Source: Clostridium lundense DSM 17049 (GTDB lineage Bacteria; Bacillota; Clostridia; Clostridiales; Clostridiaceae). From it: DNA of 63,359 nucleotides. A program made the position numbers and the translations under genes. A model generated the notes under the pieces. It searched no databases, was not told where the DNA came from, and saw only the letters and a program-made list of their open reading frames with translations. The stretch is taken from NCBI RefSeq assembly GCF_000619945.1, contig NZ_JHVC01000022.1, positions 1-63,359 on the forward strand, read 5' to 3'. Of the stretch, positions 58,937 to 63,359 are shown piece by piece. Position 1 is the stretch's first letter, and every line of letters begins with the position of its first letter.

Positions 58937-60049
58937 ATGGTTAAAGAAAAACTTAAAAGGATAGTATGTTTGTTTATTATATTAATAACAATATGCACAG
59001 TTTTGGGTGGATGTAAAAAGGAAACTATGCAAAAAGGAGTTTTTGTAACGAAGTGGGATAATTATTATGAAGGTAAAAACATACAATTTTATTATGAAAT
59101 TGATAAAGATACCAATTTGCAGCAGTTAAAAAATGATTACAAATTGAATGATGTAGTTAAAGATAGTAAGGACGACTTTGAGAAAGCCTTAAACCTTATG
59201 AAATGGGTTCATAGTAAAATGAAATATAGTAAAGGAAGTATAAGTACTAAGGAAGATGCTTTAAGTATATTAAAGGAAGCTAAAAATAGCACTCTGTCAG
59301 ATAAAGATTTTGCTATTGTATATAGTCAATGTGCAGCGTCTATAGGTATATATGCTAGAAGAGGAGAATTTAGAGTAAAAAATAGTCAAAGGGATGGAAA
59401 AGATTCATATTATAAAGTATGTGAAATCTGGAGTGATAAATACAATAAATGGATTATGCTAGATGTAGTGAATAATTGTTATATGGAGTCAGGGGGCAAA
59501 CCTTTAAGTGCAGTGGAAATTTTAAACTTAGGTTTAGAAAGTATAAATACAATGGGAGTAAAGGATGTAAAAAAGTATATTAAAAAGATAAAGCAATATT
59601 TTTATTCATATACTATAGAAATAGATAACAATATATATGGGACACCTAAAAGCAATTCTTTTATTACATATAGTAATGACAAGGATTTACCTGAAATTAG
59701 AATAGAAGGAAATCTAATAAGGCCAACTATATTTGTAAAAAATGATAATCTTTTTAAAAAATGTCCTAGAGTAAGCTATGAGAATGACAATAGTGATCAA
59801 ATGGCAACCTTAATTTTTTCTAAGAAGAAATTAGATAGTAATGAAAAGAGTGAAGATATAGTTTTAAATGGTGCAGTTTTTAAGGATAGTGGTATGATTT
59901 TAGGATATTATATAAGTATTGATGGAAAGCCTTGGATTGAAGTAAGTAGATTTTTCACTTTTACTTTAAATGAGGGAAATAATAACATTAGGTTATCTAA
60001 AGATAAAAAAGACATTATAAGAGAAGTTACCATAGAATATAGAAAATAA
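58937..60049 (+). CDS. Lipoprotein with a degenerate transglutaminase-like fold
   Basis: The 370-residue protein has a lipoprotein signal ending in the lipobox VLGGC (~Cys 25). A transglutaminase-like region (~75-195) shows the fold's phrases (ALNLMKWVHSKMKYSKGS, DKDFAIVYSQCAASIGIYARR, YYKVCEIWSDKYNKWIMLDVVNN). The usual catalytic Cys position reads D/S (LSDKDFA) and the His position reads Tyr (YYKVCEIW), so the triad seems lost. The C-terminal half is a beta domain of unknown type. ATG 58937 follows TTGGGGGGAG. A non-enzymatic binding role at the outer membrane face is likely. Confidence 0.8.
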   Translation: MVKEKLKRIVCLFIILITICTVLGGCKKETMQKGVFVTKWDNYYEGKNIQFYYEIDKDTNLQQLKNDYKLNDVVKDSKDDFEKALNLMKWVHSKMKYSKGSISTKEDALSILKEAKNSTLSDKDFAIVYSQCAASIGIYARRGEFRVKNSQRDGKDSYYKVCEIWSDKYNKWIMLDVVNNCYMESGGKPLSAVEILNLGLESINTMGVKDVKKYIKKIKQYFYSYTIEIDNNIYGTPKSNSFITYSNDKDLPEIRIEGNLIRPTIFVKNDNLFKKCPRVSYENDNSDQMATLIFSKKKLDSNEKSEDIVLNGAVFKDSGMILGYYISIDGKPWIEVSRFFTFTLNEGNNNIRLSKDKKDIIREVTIEYRK

Positions 60050-60185
60050 ATTTCTATATTGTATAAAAAGAAAAAAATAGTATAATGGAATAGTAGTTTG
60101 TCATATAAATAAGGGAACAAGTACATATTGAAGCCCTTTAATTGCAGAAAGACAGCTAAAAAAATTAGAGAGCGAGAGTGATTCC

Positions 60186-61004
60186 ATGTTACTTATACTT
60201 AAATCTATTATAATAGCTATAGTAGAAGGACTAACGGAATTTGTACCAGTATCTTCTACAGGACATATGATACTTGTAGGAAATTTAATTGGATTTAAAG
60301 GAGCCTTTGCTAATCTTTTCGAAATAGTTATCCAATTAGGAGCTATATTAGCGGTAGTTGTGTTATACTGGGATAAATTATGGCAAAGTGTAAAGGATAT
60401 TTTTACACCAAATAGAAAAGGATTAAGATTTTGGATAAATATTGTGGTAGCAGCTATTCCAGGTGTTATACTGGGAGTTTTATTAGACGATTTTATTGAT
60501 GCTAAATTATTTAATCCTACTACTGTATCATCAGCACTGTTAGTAGGTGGTATTTTAATGATAGTTATTGAAAATAAGTATAGAAGAGGAAATAAAACTA
60601 AAGATATAGATAACATGAACATGAGACAAGCTCTCATAGTAGGAATATTTCAATGTTTGGCAATAGTGTGGCCAGGAATGTCTAGATCCGCATCTACAAT
60701 AATGGGTGGTTGGATAGCAGGACTTTCTACTGTAGTGGCAGCAGAGTTCTCTTTCTTTTTAGCAATACCAATGATGGTTGGAGCTACTGGATTTAAACTT
60801 TTAAAAAGTGGACTTGTTATGAGTAACATTGAAATTGTAGCAATGGTAGTTGGCTTTGTAGTAGCATTTATTGTTTCTTTAATTGTTATTGAGAGATTTA
60901 TAAAATTCCTACAAAGAAAGCCTATGAGAATATTTGCAGTATATAGAATATTTATAGGAGCGATACTACTTATTATGGTATTTTTTAATGTAATTAAATT
61001 ATAG
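60186..61004 (+). CDS. uppP: Undecaprenyl-diphosphatase
   Basis: The 272-residue integral membrane enzyme recycles undecaprenyl pyrophosphate to the monophosphate carrier used for peptidoglycan and teichoic acid. Both active-site motifs are seen: EGLTEFVPVSSTGHMIL and PGMSRSAST. About eight helices and a normal length complete the match to the BacA/UppP family. The ATG at 60186 follows GAGCGAGAGTGATT. High expression gives bacitracin resistance in other species. It ends at a strong terminator. Confidence 0.96.
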   Translation: MLLILKSIIIAIVEGLTEFVPVSSTGHMILVGNLIGFKGAFANLFEIVIQLGAILAVVVLYWDKLWQSVKDIFTPNRKGLRFWINIVVAAIPGVILGVLLDDFIDAKLFNPTTVSSALLVGGILMIVIENKYRRGNKTKDIDNMNMRQALIVGIFQCLAIVWPGMSRSASTIMGGWIAGLSTVVAAEFSFFLAIPMMVGATGFKLLKSGLVMSNIEIVAMVVGFVVAFIVSLIVIERFIKFLQRKPMRIFAVYRIFIGAILLIMVFFNVIKL

Positions 61005-61016
61005 CTGAATATAAAT

Positions 61017-61043
61017 AAAGCCTTGCAGAATGCAAGGCTTTTA
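61017..61043 (+). terminator. Terminator after uppP
   Basis: AAAGCCTTGCA (61017-61027) and TGCAAGGCTTT (61031-61041) form a perfect 11-base-pair stem with loop GAA. Confidence 0.88.
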
Positions 61044-61111
61044 TTATTTAAATATGCTATAAATAGCTTCAATAATTCTATACTAGTTAATCTTTATTTT
61101 TAATTTAAATG

Positions 61112-61504
61112 CTATACTAAACTGTATAACTCTTCTAAGTATTCATTTCTAGGATCTAGTATGTCTAGCACTTTTAATTTAATATTCTTTACTTCAAAGG
61201 TTTTTCCTTGTATTCCTTTACAAAAGGCATCAATAATTTTTTCGTCGGAAGATGAAAAGGTCAATTTAACTATAGATAAAGAAGAAAGATCTTCATAGGA
61301 ATTATCGAAGCAGTCTGTGTAGAATTCAGAAAATTGGAAGGGACGGTTTGAAATATCATAGTCTTTTGTATAGCTGCTTATAATAGGAGAAAGTCTACAG
61401 TCTCCAGCTTTTATGCAGTTGCATATAAAGGAATCTAAATAAGTATTATAGTTACCAGGTAAGTCATCTAAAGATTCTTTTTCAAAAATAACTATTTTTT
61501 TCAT
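61112..61504 (-). CDS. Small cytoplasmic protein of unknown function
   Basis: The 130-residue protein has no signal or membrane helix. It has a Cys-containing N-terminal half (LDSFICNCIKAGDCRLSPII) and an alpha/beta second half (LSIVKLTFSSSDEKIIDAFCKG ... IKLKVLDI). The C-x-C ... C pattern might bind metal, but no family is recognised. ATG 61504 follows AAGGTGGGGTATTT on the minus strand. It converges with uppP. Confidence 0.7.
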   Translation of the reverse strand: MKKIVIFEKESLDDLPGNYNTYLDSFICNCIKAGDCRLSPIISSYTKDYDISNRPFQFSEFYTDCFDNSYEDLSSLSIVKLTFSSSDEKIIDAFCKGIQGKTFEVKNIKLKVLDILDPRNEYLEELYSLV

Positions 61505-61749
61505 AAAATACCCCACCTTCTTTAATTATTAAATTTAAGAAATGTATTTCCGAAAGGTCAAAAATGTTTCAATATAATTATACCTTTTTTATAAATATAT
61601 GTAAATTGAATCGGAGGATATTTATTGAAAAGTCTGAAAAATAATGATGTTTATATTAGAAGTTTAAGAATATTTTATAAAAGGTAATGGAAGAATAAAT
61701 ACGAAAGTAGTATGACGTGTAAATGAATTTGGAAAGAGGAGGAATAGAA

Positions 61750-62214
61750 GTGAACTATATAGGTCTGGATTATTGTACAGTTATAAAAAATTTAGTGGAA
61801 AATAAAAAGTGGGTAAGAAATGATATGGGGGTAGCAAAAGTTCAGTTTTTAAAGCTCATATTAGTAAAAGAAAAACTTATGTTGCTTATAATATCAAATA
61901 ATATACCTGAACCATTGTATGCAAAAGTTGAAAATATTATGGTTATAAATGAACAAATAACTGTTTTTTATGATGGAGAATATTGTATAACTCTAAAGGA
62001 AGAAGAATATGAAAGCTTTAAAGAGAATGTAAGTAAAGAAGAATGGAACGTATTATTTCATGGAGATGTAACAAAGGATTTAGATGAATTAGGCTTATTG
62101 GAAAAAGAAAAAGGATTTTTTGCAGAACTTCATGATAATATAGAGCAATTTATGGAGACCAATATAGATAGAAAAGCTTCTGAAGAGATATGTAAAGAGT
62201 ATGGATTAAAATAA
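61750..62214 (+). CDS. Cytoplasmic protein of unknown function
   Basis: The 154-residue acidic protein has a beta-rich first half (VAKVQFLKLILVKEKLMLLI; ITVFYDGEYCITL) and a helical end (~95-154). No membrane helix, signal or known motif. GTG 61750 is chosen because AGAGGAGGAATA precedes it; the earlier ATG 61723 has no ribosome site. A palindromic terminator shared with the convergent tRNA follows. Confidence 0.7.
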   Translation: MNYIGLDYCTVIKNLVENKKWVRNDMGVAKVQFLKLILVKEKLMLLIISNNIPEPLYAKVENIMVINEQITVFYDGEYCITLKEEEYESFKENVSKEEWNVLFHGDVTKDLDELGLLEKEKGFFAELHDNIEQFMETNIDRKASEEICKEYGLK

Positions 62215-62266
62215 ATTTCTTTAGATTTTATTAAAAAATATGAGTTTTTCATTGAATAAAATTAAA

Positions 62267-62294
62267 AAAAGAGAAGCTTTAAAGCTTCTCTTTT
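62267..62294. terminator. Bidirectional terminator between a CDS and tRNA-Leu
   Basis: A perfect 28-base palindrome (AAAAGAGAAGCTTT and its complement) lies between the + strand CDS and the minus-strand tRNA; the last base touches the tRNA CCA end. Confidence 0.85.
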
Positions 62295-62382
62295 GGTGCC
62301 GAAGACCGGAATCGAACCGGTACGGTGTTTTAGCACCGCAGGATTTTAAGTCCTGTGCGTCTGCCAGTTCCGCCACTTCGGC
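62294..62382 (-). tRNA. tRNA-Leu (anticodon UAA)
   Basis: On the minus strand GCCGAAG (62382-62376) pairs with CTTCGGC in a 7-base-pair acceptor stem. Stem CAGGA/TCCTG closes the anticodon loop CTTAAAA, giving anticodon TAA. A long variable arm (CGGTGCTAAAACACCG) marks a class II tRNA, and the T arm is CCGGTTCGATTCCGG. Discriminator A is followed by an encoded CCA. Confidence 0.97.
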
Positions 62383-62976
62383 ATGACTTATAATGTTTTG
62401 TGTCTTAAGGACAAGTATTATTATAATATGATGATTCTAATAAGTCAACAAGAAAAATAATTTTTTTAAAAAATTTAAAACTGAATAGAATAAAGATAAA
62501 TAGAGAATGGATGATTTTTTTCATCAATTATTTACTTAACTTTCTTAGACTAAAAAGGAATGTATTTTTAAATAAGTCCATAATAAGTTAAGAAGCTTTT
62601 AAGTATTATATAGTTTGAAGTTTATCTAATATATAAGAAGCAATAGATAATTACCTAGATTTTGTACAAATATAAAATATATATTTGTTTGTAATTATTA
62701 TTTATCAATATTTCTTACTTTTCATTATCTGTTTTTTACTATAAACAACTGTTTACCTTGTAAAAGAGTTATTTTGGCTGAAAACTGACTCTAGCGTATC
62801 ATTATGTGAAAAAATAAGAAAAATAAATTATGTAGAAGTATATGGGATATAATTTTAAATAATAACTAATAATCAAAATGTACAGGCTATACTATATGAT
62901 ATACTAACACATGTCGTCAGGCGATAAGCCAATAAGACGACAAAGAAATATAAAAAATTATTAATACAAAAAAGTG
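62383..62976. other. Long upstream region of the rRNA operon
   Basis: About 590 bases between divergent tRNA-Leu and the rRNA promoter. It is AT-rich, with no open frame worth calling. TGTCGTC (62914-62920) and GACGACA (62937-62943) are inverted copies around a 16-base centre just before the promoter. The very AT-rich stretch would suit an UP element for the rRNA promoter. Confidence 0.5.
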
Positions 62977-63006
62977 TTGACAAAAGCATTTTAAATGTGT
63001 TAATAT
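62977..63006 (+). promoter_or_regulatory. rRNA operon promoter
   Basis: TTGACA (62977-62982), an 18-base spacer and TAATAT (63001-63006; TTAATA at 63000 gives 17). Perfect -35 box, about 115 bases before the 16S start. Confidence 0.8.
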
Positions 63007-63122
63007 ATAAAAGCTGTATGACACAGCAAGTTGGTCTTTGAAAATTAAACAGAGAAGAGAAACCAGTCAATTCAAACAGGAAACTGTTTAAAATAGCGAT
63101 GAGCTAAAAAGATTAAACTTTT
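63007..63122 (+). ncRNA. rRNA leader
   Basis: Transcribed leader between the promoter and 16S. It contains TCTTTGAAAATTAAACA, a motif common in Firmicute rRNA leaders, and short inverted sequences (CAGGAAACTG) likely to form processing structures. Confidence 0.6.

Positions 63123-63359
<237 letters not shown>

Noticed and set aside
60101..60637. 178-codon open frame on the minus strand
   Set aside because: It is antisense to uppP, has no ribosome site, and its product has no recognisable pattern.
61338..61350. GAAGGGACGGTTTG, similar to the dispersed repeat
   Set aside because: Only about nine bases agree, and it lies within a coding frame of the 130-residue protein; chance is likely.

Overview
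The window is AT-rich DNA from a low-GC Firmicute, most likely a cluster I Clostridium. The 16S rRNA 5' end at the right edge, the clostridial codon and leader style, strong GGAGG ribosome sites, and the abundance of CWB2-type cell-wall anchors all point that way. I did not try to fix the species.

Layout. 1-857: 3' end of a group II intron (maturase C-terminus plus domains V/VI) sitting inside the broken transposase of an IS3-family element. 1028-6485: an ABC exporter with a membrane-anchored partner, two VanZ-family proteins, GalU, and a 39-residue membrane protein not previously listed as an ORF. 6569-32758: a 26-kb surface-protein locus. It holds an extracellular propeller protein, three CWB2 (PF04122) cell-wall proteins carrying LRR, Ig-like or no extra domains, and two giant secreted DUF5050-propeller proteins. 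It also holds five neighbouring secreted proteins that share one SbsA-like Ig (Big_5) module, one of them with a transglutaminase core, a DNA-binding-free response regulator, and a SLAP-domain protein. 32966-33910: a RAYT/IS200-like HUH transposase. 34155-44082: MntP/YtaF-like and Fur-family proteins, HD-GYP, rhomboid and FtsH proteins, a DUF1232 protein, RNase HI, a YtxH-like small protein and the first XRE-TPR regulator. 44098-49387: a second, divergent XRE-TPR regulator, CtsR-regulated ClpB, and a NodB deacetylase. 49486-61004: envelope genes (LTA-synthase-like, GatD-MurT, CapA-like, UppP), a TPR protein, PEP carboxykinase and a degenerate transglutaminase lipoprotein. 61112-62214: two unknown genes. 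62294-63359: tRNA-Leu(UAA) on the minus strand, then the promoter, leader and 5' end of a 16S rRNA.

The strongest theme that ordinary gene calls do not explain is a dispersed repeat, core TAGGGGACAGTTCATGA, seen about a dozen times from 28.5 to 49.5 kb around the RAYT gene. It sits in intergenic tandem and inverted groups, and it also forms pieces of genes. It abuts or supplies TAG stop codons, supplies the ATG start of a CWB2 gene, and encodes the C-terminus of the FtsH homologue and part of the N-terminus of the SLAP protein. This looks like a clostridial REP/RAYT system.

The second theme is the surface locus, in which a shared 'K-x-W-x-(I/V)-x-F' Ig module and a small undescribed C-terminal domain recur across adjacent secreted proteins. 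The envelope genes further right (LtaS-like, MurT/GatD, UppP, deacetylase, GalU) would build the wall polymers on which such CWB2/SLAP proteins are normally displayed; that functional link is inference.
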